DNA of 64,000 bases from Symsagittifera roscoffensis (GCF_963678635.1 NC_087063.1:73553617-73617616); one strand, 5' to 3'; positions 37,701 to 48,058 are shown, numbered from the stretch's first letter. Made by a program: numbers and translations. Notes: a model not told the origin generated them from the letters alone.

Positions 37701-37980
37701 AGCAGGGGTGGATCTAGGGTTTGCTTGACGGTAGAATTTTCTAGGATTTTCTCTTTTTTTATAGCTCGATCAGATTGATTTTCCGAGCTTTCCCAAGTCC
37801 CCATTAACTCCCTATTTTGACCAAATTGGCTGCACCGAGGAAAAATATTAGAAAAAATGTGACAAAAATGCTTTTTTTTGGCGCTCACTCCCCATTCAAA
37901 AAAGTACATTTTGAATACAAAAGCGCCGTTAGAAAAAATTTGGGGTCGGTCAGCCAAAAATGGATGTCTTGGAATAGTAC

Positions 37981-38327
37981 TTAGGGGGACCTTTGGGTAC
38001 ACATGAGGTCAAATACCTGAGGGAAAGGGGGCATTTGCCATCCCTCAGCCTTAATCCGCTACGAGCTGCTCAGTAGTGCATTGTGCGCACCCTCGGAGCT
38101 GAATTCCCAGTTTGTCGAATAAACTAAACACCTCATCGTTAAGAGACTAATTAAGGCAATTTCGTCTTAAAATTGAACCTATTTTTTTCTACCTCACGAG
38201 AGTTTCATGGATGATAATTGATTAAATTAGGTTTTGTTTATCAGTCTCCACAAAAATAAAAAAAAATCTATCATCTAATCAACTAAAATTTCTTTTTAGT
38301 CAAATCAATAAAATCCTTGTTAATTTG
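37981..38327 (+). repeat. Right-end block following the array
   Basis: Begins TAGGGGGACCTTTGGGTACA and includes CTGAATTCCCAGTTTGTCGA, CTAATTAAGGCAA and GAGTTTCATGGATGATAA. The same order appears at 43870-43990 (first part) and 44800-45065 (second part), so this is a terminal block of a larger repeat family. Confidence 0.65.
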
Positions 38328-39010
38328 TAGGTGTTTGTTGGTTAACTTGCCTGAAAAAGTCTGCTTTTATGGACTTCTTTATGGACAAAAAAGGCAGTTT
38401 TGTCGCAAAATTTTTCTTTTCTCTTTCAACACTTTCCCTGATTTTTCCCCTTTTTGATCACAGACAGTAGTTTCAATCAAAAAAGCGAACATAGTTTTTT
38501 TTGTACAAATTAGGATGTTTTGGTTGAAAAATAATTTATCATAGTTTTCTCCATTATAAAAATATTGCAAAAAATTTTTCTTTATAATCTATCATTATAT
38601 TCCATTGTTGTATAATCCGTCCATCCATTAAAATTCATTATGATGGGTTATAAATCATTTAAATTTCATTAAAATTGATTTTACTGGATCATAATCTCCA
38701 TAAGTTTGGCAAAAATATTTGTTAAGCTTACAACTATTTCTCCATCACTCACAGTGGTGGCCAATCATTACGAAGAATAGTGTAAAAGCAGAACCGTTCT
38801 AGGAGTAGAAAGTAGATAATAAGTTACTTTAATTGTAACTACCAATAGGGTGGAGTTTGAACTTTCAATTTTAACAGAACAATTAAAATTTTAACTAATC
38901 ATTTCTACTGAATGATGAAATTTTCAATTGTGAAGGCAAAAATCTAATTTTTATGAAAAATTTTTTTTTTCAAAATAATAAAAAAAAAAACAGAAAGATT
39001 TTCAATATTA
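38328..39010 (+). repeat. Diverged second copy of array flank plus unit start
   Basis: Resembles 23745-24190 and then the first ~250 bases of an array unit (GAAGAATAGTGTAAAAGCAG at 38775, GTTACTTTAATTGTAACTA at 38822). It is not amplified and is more diverged than the array units are from each other, so it appears older. Confidence 0.7.
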
Positions 39011-39439
39011 CAAAGGTGTAAGCCTAAGTTGCTCGTCCAAACTTTCCTTGAATACCATTATTAGTTCAAATAAAACAAACACTCCAATCAGAATCATTTG
39101 GAGCACTACAGCAATTGTCCGAAATGCGTTTTTTCAGAAAAAAGTATCGGAAATGTTGCAAAAAAAACCTACAAAAACCGCTGAAAAGACATTTTTTTGA
39201 AGAATTACAAGAATCAGATCCGAAGTCTTACGTAAGCCCCCAAAAATTTTCGACGATATAATGTTTGAAAGATCGTAGACAATGACAAAGTACCAAACAG
39301 GGTCTTGATTTTTTGATAGTTTTTGACAATTCTGAGTCGTTAAAAAGTACCAAGAAAACGAAAAAATTATTCATGAGTTTTTTGATTAAATTTTTGTAAA
39401 AATTCTTGATTAAATTACTCAAATTATGCATAAAATAAA

Positions 39440-39542
39440 AACTTTGCCCGAAAATGCAACGAAATAGTCGGAATTCCCTTGATGCCCGACACCTTAATAA
39501 CTGATTATGATACCGGGGTGGTACTGGAAATTCGAGAAGTTT
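39440..39542 (+). pseudogene. Transposase-like fragment, 5' piece (duplicate of 40640-40735)
   Basis: Nearly identical to 40630-40735: AACGAAATAGTCGGAATTCC, TTGATGCCCGACA, CTGATTATGATACCGGGGTG. It stops abruptly where the block at 39543 begins, so the remnant is split by the inserted/duplicated segment. Confidence 0.5.
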
Positions 39543-40530
39543 CATTTTTATAACGCCCGTTTAATCCCCCTACACTTCCCTTTCACCGTTTCGTAAACGA
39601 TCATCTTTTCCCTCAGTTTAATCCTTCCTTCATGTCTGCCGTGCCCCACACCCCCACGGGACGGTGAGTTGAGCGCGGGGAGGGGTCATTAGCTGGGAAC
39701 TAAAAAAACTATGAGAAAAACTTGGGCCACAAAATTGAAAACAATGAACTATTTTCTATTCCAAAGCAAATCTAATGTAAAAATGTATCAAGCCACAAAC
39801 ATAGAAATTAATTTTTGAATATACTGCATGGTATTTGCAAAATTTCAAAATAATTTACGAAAAAACAGTATAATTTATTATAATCGATAATGATCGATTA
39901 AAATGGAATTGATTGATTTGTCAAAGGTTAAGATTATAATCCATTTATATTCAATTATAAAAGAAACTTTCTGAACTTTGTAGATTCTGGCAATAAAAAC
40001 AAAAACCCAATCTAATCGATTATAATCCAAACAAAAAATAGCAAAATTTTAGAACAAAGTGTGCAAATTTTGGAAACAGACGACGCAACGATGACATGGA
40101 TTAAAAAATAATAAGAAACTTCCAGTTTAACATAGAAAGAAAGCAGCAGAAGTGTTCCCTGAATATATGCTGAAAATATGTTTAGCTGACTTCAGCTACA
40201 AACGGAACTGTCAGCATGCTGTGGCTTATTTTATTTGCGGTTCTTTATTGCGAAATCAATTTTTTTGCGAGCTCTAATTTTCTCAGAAATTGAAACTTAA
40301 CTGATTTTATTTTTGTTATGCGTTATTGTACGACTGCGGCTCTTATTGTGAAAAAAACGTGCAGCGCATTGCGAATACTTTAAGAGCATTTTGAACTAAA
40401 AAATCACTTAGTTGCTAAATAATTGCTATACTCTGACCATATACCATACCAGCAAATAGCTTCATCATCGATATTACATTCTGTTCGACTTACAGTTTCA
40501 GTTATATTTAAATCTAGAATCATAGACTAT
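39543..40530 (+). repeat. Duplicated ~1-kb block, copy 1
   Basis: Starts CATTTTTATAACGCCCGTTT and matches 41548-43330 apart from an insertion in the second copy. It includes a C-rich segment, several ATAATCGAT palindromic motifs (39881-40030), CAGCATGCTGTGGCTTATTT and, at the end, the CTATACTCTGACCATATACC motif also present in each array unit. No coding potential. Confidence 0.75.
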
Positions 40531-40639
40531 TCTTGTTTGATATTTGGGCTCATATTTGCAAAAACTGTTCTTGGCTCACATTTGAAAATTTGGGGTTTTC
40601 GACCGGAAAATTAAAAAAAATACAAAATTTTTGAAAAAC

Positions 40640-41110
40640 TTTTGTCCGAAAATTGCAACGAAATATTCGGAATTCCCTTGATGCCCGACAACTTAAAAAC
40701 TGATTATGACACCGGGATGGTACTGGTAATTCGAGAACTTTCCCATGCTTCGGCATATTTTGGATGCTGGTTTCAGTTTTTGCAAAGCATCTACCGAAAA
40801 ACTCAAGAATTTCCAATAAATTACGATTACAAAACGGACAAAAAACTTCAAGATATTGCCAGAAATTTTTCAGTCACGCGTATTCACCTGTTAATGAGAT
40901 GAATATAGCGTTAGCTTATTATGGAAAAGAAACTCAAGAAAAAAATCAATTCATGCGAAAAAATTGGACACATTTTCGATTATTTTTGGATTTTTTGGTT
41001 TTTTGGTCCAATTCCAAAGAAATCATGGAAAGTGTTTGTTTGCCTTGTGGATATTCGAACGACCAATAAGTGCAGAAACTGAAACAGAAGCTGGAAAGAC
41101 CTAATTGGAG
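40640..41110 (+). pseudogene. Decayed MULE-type transposase fragment
   Basis: A plus-strand frame (40642-40902, then re-entered after a stop or shift at 40764-41069) encodes TDYDTGMVLVIREL, then SHASAYFGCWFQFLQSIYRK. The order acidic residue, ~20 residues, G-C-W/H-F-x-F-x-Q, basic residues resembles the core of Mutator-like (MULE, DDE superfamily) transposases, where GCxFHxxQ is typical; here the His is Gln. Further weak matches follow (KNWTHFRLF). Several stops and frame changes break it, and the N- and C-terminal parts are missing. Assignment is from memory of the family pattern, not a search. Confidence 0.5.
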
Positions 41111-41547
41111 TCCAAAAACAAAATTTTTGGGCTGTCCCGGAAAAATTAACAATTCAAGAATTGGAGTCACGTGTAGAAAGATTTTGCCGTAGTGAGGCTC
41201 CGCCGAAAAAAAAGAGCGTTTCGTGAACTAGCTACGAAATTTATTGGTCTAAAAGAACTCTAATTTCGACTTTGATATTTCTGTGAAGACTTATTGGAAT
41301 GGAATTGCTGAAATTTATCGAAATAATTGAAAAAAAAAACTCAACAAACTTACACTTATGTATATTTTTTTCATTTTATTGACAATATTGATTATTCTAA
41401 TTTTTGTGTTTTGATCGTACCGTTTATTTCAACATTTTTGTGTAGTTTAGTTTTTTTTCTGCTCTTTAGACTCATTCTGCTCTTAGACCATTCTGCTTAT
41501 TGCTCCGCCTCCACTCACAGTCTATTCGAAAACCTAAACCTATTCAT

Positions 41548-43330
41548 TTTTATAACGCCCGTTTAATCACCGTACCCATCCCCTTCTCCGTTTTGTAAAC
41601 GTTCATCCTTTCCCTCAAATTATTCCTTCCTACATGTTTGCTGTGCCCCAAGCCCCCACGGGATGGTGAAATAAGCGCGGAGAGGGGGCATTAGCTAGGA
41701 ACTAAAAAAAATTATGAGAAAAATTTGGAGCCAAAAAATTGAAAACAAAGAACTAGTTTCTAAGCAAAAGCAAATCTGATGTAACAATGTATCAAGCCAC
41801 AAACATAAAAGTTAATATTTGAATATACTGCACTGTGTTTGCAAATTTTTAGAATAATTTACGAAAAAACTTAGTCTAATCCATTATAATCGATAATGAT
41901 CGATTAAAATGGATTTGATTGATTTGTTAAAGGTTAATATTATTGTTCCGACTTTCGATACGAAAGTAACGGAATATTTGTGCTCGGGGTAAATGGCGGA
42001 TCTAGGATTTTCTCGAGGGGGGGGGGCGGATTTTCAAATTTTGACGACCTTTTTTTTTTAGGTCGACCAAATTGATTTTTGGAGCTCTCCCAAAGCACGT
42101 TTTTGCCTCAATTTTGGCTAAATTTTCTGCGCCGCAGGCAAATTTCTGAAAAAACAGTCAAAAAAGCCGTTTTTGGGCACTTTTTGAAAAATTTTGACAA
42201 AAAAATCGCGTTTTTTTTGGCGTGCGCTCCCCCTCAAAGTTAGTAGGCGCCTTCAGAAAAATTTTAGGGTCGGTCGGCCAAAAATGGATTTCTGAAAAAG
42301 TATCAAAGGGGGACCCTTTGGGTCGACAGGGGGTCGAATACCTGAGGAAGAACGTCCTTTCGTAATTTTTGGTAAAGTTATGGGGGTTTAAAGATTGCCA
42401 TTTTCGCCAGTTTGGGACAATTAACGCGCGATAAATTTCGCGTTATTAACGTGTAAGCGGAGATTTAATCCGTCTTAGACATCGTTCCAAATTGGTTAAA
42501 AGAAGTTTATTTGCCATAATTGATTTGTGAAAGGAGCGAAATCTATCCTTTTGTACTTAATATGGCGTGTGGGGGGATGAATTTCATAAAAAACTTCAAA
42601 ATTCAGAAAAAAAAGTTTTCATTTTATTTTATTACCTTTAACTTTTTTTATAGGTTATTACTGCTCGATAAACATTAAAAGGCAGTCAGAACATTCAGGG
42701 CTTCGCCCTGATACGAGCAGTCTTGTAATCCATTTATAATCGATTATAAAAGAACTTTTCTGATATTTGTAGATTCTGCCAATGACAAATGAAAACCCAA
42801 TCCAATCGATTATAATCTAAACACAAAATAGCAAAATTCCGGAACAAAGTGTGCAAAAAATTTTGGAAACAGACGCAACGATGACGTGGATTTAAAAAAA
42901 ATAAGAAACTTCTAGTTTAATAGAAAGAAAGTAGCAGAAGTGTACCCTGAATATATGCTGAAAATATGATCAGCTGATTTCAGCTACAAACGGAACTGTC
43001 AGCATGCTGTGGCTTATTTTATTTGCGGTTCTTTATTGCGAAATCAATTTCTTTGCGAGTTGTACATTTCTCAGAAATTGAAACTTAACTGATTTTTGAT
43101 TTTTGTTATGCGTTATCATTGTACGACTGCGGTTCTTATTTTAAAATAAACGTGCAGCGCATTGCGAATACTTTAAGCGAGCACTTTGAACTCAAATATC
43201 ACTGAGTTGCTAAGTAATTGCTACACTCTGACCATATACCAGCAAATAACTTCATCATCGATGATACAATCTGGTTCGACTTACAGTTTCAGTTATAGTT
43301 AAATCTAGAATTATAGACTATTCTTGTTTG
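41548..43330 (+). repeat. Duplicated ~1-kb block, copy 2, with insertion
   Basis: Matches 39543-40530 on both sides (41548-41943 and 42723-43330). The extra 41944-42722 is an insertion absent from copy 1. Confidence 0.75.
41944..42722 (+). mobile_element. ~780-bp insertion inside a duplicated block
   Basis: Comparison with 39543-40530 defines the inserted segment. It begins with a hairpin (TTCCGACTTTCG / CGAAAGTAACGGAA, 41946-41974), carries a module C block (41993-42350) and a ~370-bp tail, and ends with a small palindrome AGGGCTTCGCCCT and GATACGAGCAGTCTT. CTGCTCG at 42662 and CGAGCAG at 42715 are complementary near the tail. It has no coding capacity, and a clear target-site duplication was not resolved. 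Confidence 0.6.
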
Positions 43331-43990
43331 ATTGAAGTTCATTTTTGTTCAAATCTTCAGCCGTACGGTCGTATAAAGCGTGGATAGTTGCAAGGATATA
43401 ATATAACTACAACAAATCGAATATTCCTAGACAAATAATTATTAATTTCCTCATTGCTGAGTTTATAACTGGAACATCGAAAAGAACTGGGACTTTGATT
43501 GTGAGTTGCCATATTCAAATTATTGTATTTTTTGCTGAAATGATTAGGGCTGCGGGTTCAGCAGGGGTAAATCTAGTGTTTTCTCGACTGGGTACTTTCT
43601 AGGATTTTCTTTTTTTTAGCTCGACCAAATTGATTTTCGGAGCTCTCCCAAATCCCTATTAACTCCCTATTTTGACAAAACTGTCTTCGCCGAGCCAAAT
43701 TTCTAAAAAAAAGATTGGGACAAAAAAGGTCTTTTTAGTCACTTTTTGGAAAGTTTCGACCAAAAAATTGCCTTTTTTGGCGCGCACTCCCCATTCAAAA
43801 AAGTATACAATGGCGCCTGAAGAAAAATTTTAGGGTCGGTCAGCCAAAAATGGATATCTTAGAATAATTCCTAGGGGGTATCTTTGGTTCGTCGTGGGGT
43901 CAAATCTCTAAGAGAAAGGGGAATCCGCCACATCTCAGCCTAAATCCGCTACTGGCGGTTCAGTAGTATCATTGTGCGGTGGCATGTCAC
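43331..43990 (+). repeat. Diverged 3' half of an array unit
   Basis: Follows the array-unit order: CGGTCGTATAAAGCGTGGAT, GACAAATAATTATTAA, CATCGAAAAGAACTGGGACT, ATGATTAGGGCTGCGGG, then module C (43555-43870) and the right-end block. It lacks the minus-strand open frame kept in the array units. Confidence 0.75.
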
Positions 43991-43992
43991 CG

Positions 43993-44155
43993 AGCCGAAT
44001 ACCCGGATAGCCGAAAAATAAATTTTTTCCCGGATAGCCGAAAATTAAATTCGTTCCCGGATAGCCGAAAAATAAATTTTTTCCCGGATAGCCGAAAATT
44101 AAATTCGTTCCCGGATAGCCGAAAAATAAATTCGTTCCCGGATAGGCGAAATTTT
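43993..44155 (+). repeat. 27-bp minisatellite, about six copies
   Basis: Units alternate between CCCGGATAGCCGAAAAATAA+ATTTTTT and CCCGGATAGCCGAAAATTAA+ATTCGTT, giving an A-B-A-B pattern, so the effective duplication unit is partly 54 bp. In frame they encode PDSRKINFF/PDSRKLNSF. The surrounding sequence is the right-end block; the array sits where other copies have GAATTCCCAGTTTGTCGAAT. Confidence 0.9.
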
Positions 44156-44214
44156 GGATCGACTCAACAATTACCCGCCCTTCTTGTACATTGTTTTCTT
44201 ATTTAGGGTACCCA

Positions 44215-44345
44215 CTTTCTATACCCCCCCCCCCACACGCACGCACACTTAGTCCCATCCTTCTTCCTTACCCTACTCCCAATTACCCCCGTCCCATACC
44301 CACGTTTACCCCACCACGCCCCCCATCCCCCTCCCGGCAGACAAT
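44215..44345. repeat. C-rich low-complexity tract
   Basis: Runs of C with ACGC/TTAC interruptions, similar in texture to 15001-15240. No gene. Confidence 0.6.
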
Positions 44346-44397
44346 AAAAACTATTAAGGGCCCCCAACCGAAAGTGTTATCGATTATAATGTTAATA

Positions 44398-45065
44398 CAG
44401 AGGCGGATCTAGGATTTTCTCGAGAACGGGGGGCAAATGTTTTAAAAAACAGGCCAAAACGCCGTTTTAGGGATTTTTTGAAAAAATTTGACCAAAAATT
44501 GCGTTTTTCAGCGCGTGCTCCCCTTCAAAATTTGCATTTATTGAAAAATTTTAGGGTTGTTCGGCCGAAAATGGATATCATAAAACATGCCAAAGAGGGA
44601 ACTTTTGGTTGGCTGATTCAATGAGAGTAAAAGTATTAGCCAATCAAATCTCTTAAAACTTTTGGAATTTTGTTAGCTAACAGGCTGCAAAGTTTGAGAC
44701 ATTTTTTGTCCAATCAAAACTTGTCTCAATTTATTGAAGAGTTTACTGATTTAATTAAATTAAAATGGGAAGTATTTGGTTTTTTCGGCTATCCGGAAAT
44801 GCGGCTCCGTGGGTACGCACCCATTGTGCAGACCCACGGAGCTGAATTCTCAGTTTGTCGAACAAATTAAACATCTCATCCTTAAGAGACTAATTAAGGC
44901 AAAGTCGTCACAAAATTGAGACTATTTTTTTCTACCCCACGGGAGTTTCATGGATGATAATCGATTATATTAGGTTTTCATTATCAGTTTCCACAAAAAT
45001 AAAAAAAATCTATTGTAATATAATCAATCATAACTTCTTTTTAGTCAAATCAATAATATCCCTGT
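44398..45065 (+). repeat. Further diverged module C and right-end block
   Basis: 44398-44605 has GGCGGATCTAGGATTTTCTC, CGCGTGCTCCCC and TTAGGGTTGTTCGGCC. 44810-45065 repeats the order seen at 38070-38330 (GAGCTGAATTCTCAGTTTGT, CTAATTAAGGCAAA, GGAGTTTCATGGATGATAAT). Confidence 0.65.
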
Positions 45066-45189
45066 CAATTTTCAAACGGCTGTGACAGATATTGTTCCAA
45101 GACAGATCTCGTCCCATTTTAATTTCAACAGATTGCGTCTCATTTCAAAGCGTACACACAGTTTGTCCCAAAAATTTGGATATGGAATG

Positions 45190-45193
45190 ATAG
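45190..45193. other. Target-site duplication ATAG, left side
   Basis: ATAG directly precedes the outer LTR (45194) and recurs directly after the far outer LTR at 59782-59785. A 4-bp duplication is usual for Ty3/gypsy insertion; four bases alone can match by chance. Confidence 0.5.
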
Positions 45194-45672
45194 TGTAGGA
45201 TCAGCCCAACACGTTCTTTCTGGGATTGAAGCCAGGATTGAGTATAAGTTGAATTCAAAATTCGAAATATCTTTGACTGCTTTAATATTTATATTCAAAG
45301 TTGGTCCCGCAGACTTATGTGATCATTACAGGAATTTATTATTGAAAGTGTCTATCAAGGAAGGATTTATGAACCAACTGATTGCTCTGAATGTACATTT
45401 TTTATGATGTTCCCGGGTTGCCCCGTTTCTATCCTTAACCCGAGTAATTATTGATTTTACCCAGATTTTTGATTTTCGCACCTTTTGTCAGCTTTATTTG
45501 ACACTAAATCAAGAGAAGTTTTCTCCCGCCTGTCAAGGCGTTGGCATGTTTGTCAAAGTTATTTATTGTGGTAGCAGTTCTCAGCCATCATAAATTAGCA
45601 ATGACCTTTGCCAAACTAGTTCAAGATATGATCTTTACAATTTGGTAACCAGGCAACTTCCGTTTCCCTCCA
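45194..45672 (-). mobile_element. 3' LTR of a Ty3/gypsy element (LTR-a)
   Basis: 479 bases, starting TGTAGGATCAGCCCAACACG and ending CGTTTCCCTCCA on the plus strand, so with TG...CA ends. Matches LTR-c and LTR-d along its full length. A purine-rich tract (AAGAAGGGGAACA on the minus strand, 45673-45686) abuts it, as expected for the polypurine primer next to a 3' LTR. AATAAA occurs on the minus strand near 45335. Confidence 0.85.
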
Positions 45673-45850
45673 ATGTTCCCCTTCTTGAACTTGGAGTACT
45701 CCACTCACGACGGAGCATTTTTGATGGATTTTTTTGCAAATCAGTTTGTTCCCCATGATATAATTTTACATTTTTTAGCACGCTATAAGGGACTATATTT
45801 ATTGAGTACGTCAAAAACTTTGTCAAATGGATAAACCTTCAGTTTAAATG

Positions 45851-46050
45851 NNNNNNNNNNNNNNNNNNNNNNNNNNNNNNNNNNNNNNNNNNNNNNNNNN
45901 NNNNNNNNNNNNNNNNNNNNNNNNNNNNNNNNNNNNNNNNNNNNNNNNNNNNNNNNNNNNNNNNNNNNNNNNNNNNNNNNNNNNNNNNNNNNNNNNNNNN
46001 NNNNNNNNNNNNNNNNNNNNNNNNNNNNNNNNNNNNNNNNNNNNNNNNNN
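45851..46050. other. Assembly gap (200 N)
   Basis: Exactly 200 N bases between the 3' LTR and the end of pol. Open frames across it are meaningless. Confidence 1.
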
Positions 46051-46254
46051 CGCATTAAAGCCTTTCTGGTTTCCCTTTTGTTTAAGTGCAATTGCTAACT
46101 TTGCTCAAGGATATTCTTTCAGTCTTAATAATGTTTTCAAAAATCATATGCGATTAAAGTTTTGCCCGTTAGTTTTCCCTAGGCATATAAAATGATGATT
46201 AACTCACCAAAGAACGCTTCCTTGTTTTCCATGAAAAGGATATGTAATTTGTTT

Positions 46255-46709
46255 TCACGAGTAAATTGTCTGAACAAAAACATTACTATTATCTTCATTA
46301 TCATCATCATGGTCTTTATAAAACAAGTAGTCCCCAAATCGTTTAGGCGCTAACTGTTCGCTCTTTTTTCTAGTAATGCATCGTTTTTTACCTCTTGTTC
46401 CATGCAGTGGTTGATTATTAACATCATTTACAGTACTAGCTGCCTTAGATTCTGATCCTGTTTTTGCTTTTCCTCCTATTGATATTTTTGAGGCTGTTCT
46501 GTTTCCTACGCTTCTCCTTGGTTTGTCGGCGGCTCTACTAGGGTAGTCTCTGTAATTGCTAGTGTGGCGATCGGTTTTTTAATGTCCAATACTTCCGTTG
46601 GAGTACTGAATTGATTGTGATTTATTCTTTCTGATGTAACCGCTTCTCTGTCAGGGGTAGCCCGACTAGGAGATTCTACTTTTTGAGTTGACGTTAGGGA
46701 ACTCCACAA
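46255..46709 (-). pseudogene. Ty3/gypsy pol, C-terminal tail
   Basis: Two minus-strand frames, 46506-46709 and 46255-46505, together look like the low-complexity C-terminal extension of the polyprotein. They include TRKKSEQLAPKRFGDYLF and an acidic DHDDDNEDN run, ending at TGA (46255-46257). A frame change near 46506 and a stop at 46710 break the chain. Confidence 0.6.
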
Positions 46710-47206
46710 CTAAAATCGTTTTCTTGTTCCTCTGTTTCTTCTATTGCCTTGTTTTTGGCACAATTTTTCTTTTCTCCCGCGTTTATTTTTGTCCTGAGCG
46801 TTTATTTTTGTTCGTTCACGAAAAACATTTAACCTATCATAATGAACTTTTTGCTGTTTCTTAGATTTTTGGTCTTCAATCACAAATTTTAGATCATATA
46901 CAATCTTTTTGATTATGTGTGGTCCGTTATAAAACGACTTCATTTTTTTTGTTTGTCCTTTGCCAAGGGTTCGGTTAAAAAGAGTACTATGTCGTTCACG
47001 TTATATTTAGGTCCGTATTGTTTTCTGTCGTAGTAGGTCTTTTGCCGTTCTTGTTCGACGTTCATTGTATCACGCACCAATTCGTGGCTTGTTTGGAGTT
47101 CTTTCTTTAAGTTTTTGACATAGTCGCTTGGCGTTGCAAAGACTTTAGTTTGTGATGTTTCGTACATGCAATCTACTTGCAAAGAGCCAGGGCGACAAAA
47201 AATCAA
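46710..47206 (-). pseudogene. Ty3/gypsy integrase C-terminal region
   Basis: Frames 46940-47206 and 46710-46943 carry a typical post-catalytic stretch: QERQKTYYDRKQYGPKYNVN with the D-x-V-hydrophobic pattern, then FYNGPHIIKKIVYDLKFVIE and VHYDRLNVF. This pattern (YDR, V-x-D-x-V, GP-x-x-I, H-x-x-R-L) is characteristic of the integrase GPY/F-like C terminus of gypsy elements. The two pieces are out of frame with each other. Confidence 0.75.
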
Positions 47207-47248
47207 TTAATACGGACTGTATTTTGTCACTGCATGAACTGAAGATCT

Positions 47249-47719
47249 TCAAGCCATCATAACTGTTTGAAAATATTTGGCCCAGTCATTGTGGTTTTCT
47301 CCCACATTTATAGACAAAGCTTCTTCAATTGTTTTGTCGCTTCTTTCAATCATTGCGTTTCCCTGAGGATGATAAGATGTTGTGCTAGTTCTATCGATTC
47401 CCAGTACGGAACACATATTTTTGAAAAGGTATAATATGAAGTTTGATCCCTTGTCGCTGTGCAGATTTGCTGGGCAGCCAAAGCGTGAAATCAAATTATC
47501 GACCAATGCCGTAGCTACTCTCTTTGCTTCTTGGTTTTGAAATGGTATCGCGTCGTACCACTTTGGGAATTGATCTCCGATTAGAAGAATATACTTGAAT
47601 CCTACTGATTCCGGTAGCGCTCCCATGATATCCAACGCTACCTGCCAAAATGGATGGCTTGGCTTCCATGTCTGGAGTAGATGTTTTTGTTTCTGGCTAG
47701 ATTTTTTTTTGCTATGCAT
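47249..47719 (-). pseudogene. Ty3/gypsy integrase catalytic core
   Basis: About 157 codons are open. The DDE residues are visible: D in QVALDIMG, D in LHSDKGSNF, and E in YHPQGNAMIERS, with about 35 residues between the second D and E as in retroviral-type integrases. This is the best preserved enzyme segment of the element and occurs only once, in the leftmost copy. Flanking frames are shifted, so it is not a functional gene as it stands. Confidence 0.85.
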
Positions 47720-47886
47720 TTTTCACAGCTATTAATCCTATCTTTAATATCCCGACTCATTCCAGGCCAGTCAGACCTTTCTTGAGGACGCTGAAAAGCC
47801 GTTTCATACCCAAAATGTCCACAAGATCCATGTAGCAAAACGATCATTTTCTGCATGAACACTGGAGTCACAACAATTTGGACCAC
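47638..47886 (-). pseudogene. Ty3/gypsy integrase N-terminal zinc-binding domain
   Basis: Contains LLHGSCGHFGYETAF and SCEKCIAKK, the H-H-C-C pattern of the integrase N-terminal domain with the usual WPGM-like spacer. It overlaps the catalytic-core frame in another reading frame, marking a frameshift near 47640-47720. Confidence 0.75.
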
Positions 47887-48058
47887 GATGTACTGTTCTT
47901 TGGTTAGTTTTTTCTTTTCAACAAATCGTTTTCAATTGGCAAATTTTTGAAAATTATCCAAAATTTCCATGAAGTCTTTGAGGAGCCACTCAGTTGCCTT
48001 TTCTCTGGCCTCTCCTTATTTTGCACCCAGTTCTTTGCCGTCCATATTTCATTAGGTT

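Larger units (their letters stand above)
24191..37980 (+). repeat. Tandem array: nine units of about 1.53 kb
   Basis: Unit starts, set at ACTCACATCACAACATCTCC or its variants, fall at 24191, 25723, 27256, 28790, 30322, 31853, 33385, 34915 and 36450, and the last unit ends near 37980. Steps are 1530-1535 bases. Units differ by scattered substitutions and homopolymer-length changes. Units 3 and 4 (27256-30321) look closest to each other and share indels, as expected from step-wise duplication. Each unit contains module A (0.6-kb TIR element), module B (0.2-kb foldback MITE) and module C (GGATCT block). A minus-strand open frame of about 96-155 codons lies in each unit but has features of non-coding sequence. 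The array ends exactly where sequence TAGGGGGACCTTTGGGT begins. Confidence 0.95.
38775..41500. mobile_element. Decayed longer relative of module A with MULE-like remnant
   Basis: The left end (38775-38812) and right end (41455-41502, TTTCTGCTCTTTAGACTCAT then TCTGCTCTTAGACCATTCTG) match the inverted ends of module A. The interior is about 2.7 kb, interrupted by the duplicated block 39543-40530, and holds the transposase-like remnants at 39440-39542 and 40640-41110. It is plausibly a degraded, once longer parent of the short array element. Confidence 0.5.

Noticed and set aside
25277-37904. Minus-strand open frame of ~96-155 codons in each array unit (for example containing ESSENQSDRAIKKEK)
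   Set aside because: The units are young duplicates, so an open frame is inherited, not selected. The N terminus changes frame with the length of a T homopolymer between units, unit 3 has a stop, the frame overlaps a dispersed non-coding block, and the diverged copy at 43.4-43.9 kb does not keep it.
24191-37980. CRISPR-like or other defence array
   Set aside because: Repeat units are 1.53 kb, contiguous without unique spacers, and lie in a eukaryotic transposon context.
43979-44206. Repeat protein PDSRKINFF...
   Set aside because: It is a by-product of a 27-bp minisatellite with no flanking gene structure.
45783-46195. Open frames spanning the N run
   Set aside because: They consist mainly of undetermined bases.
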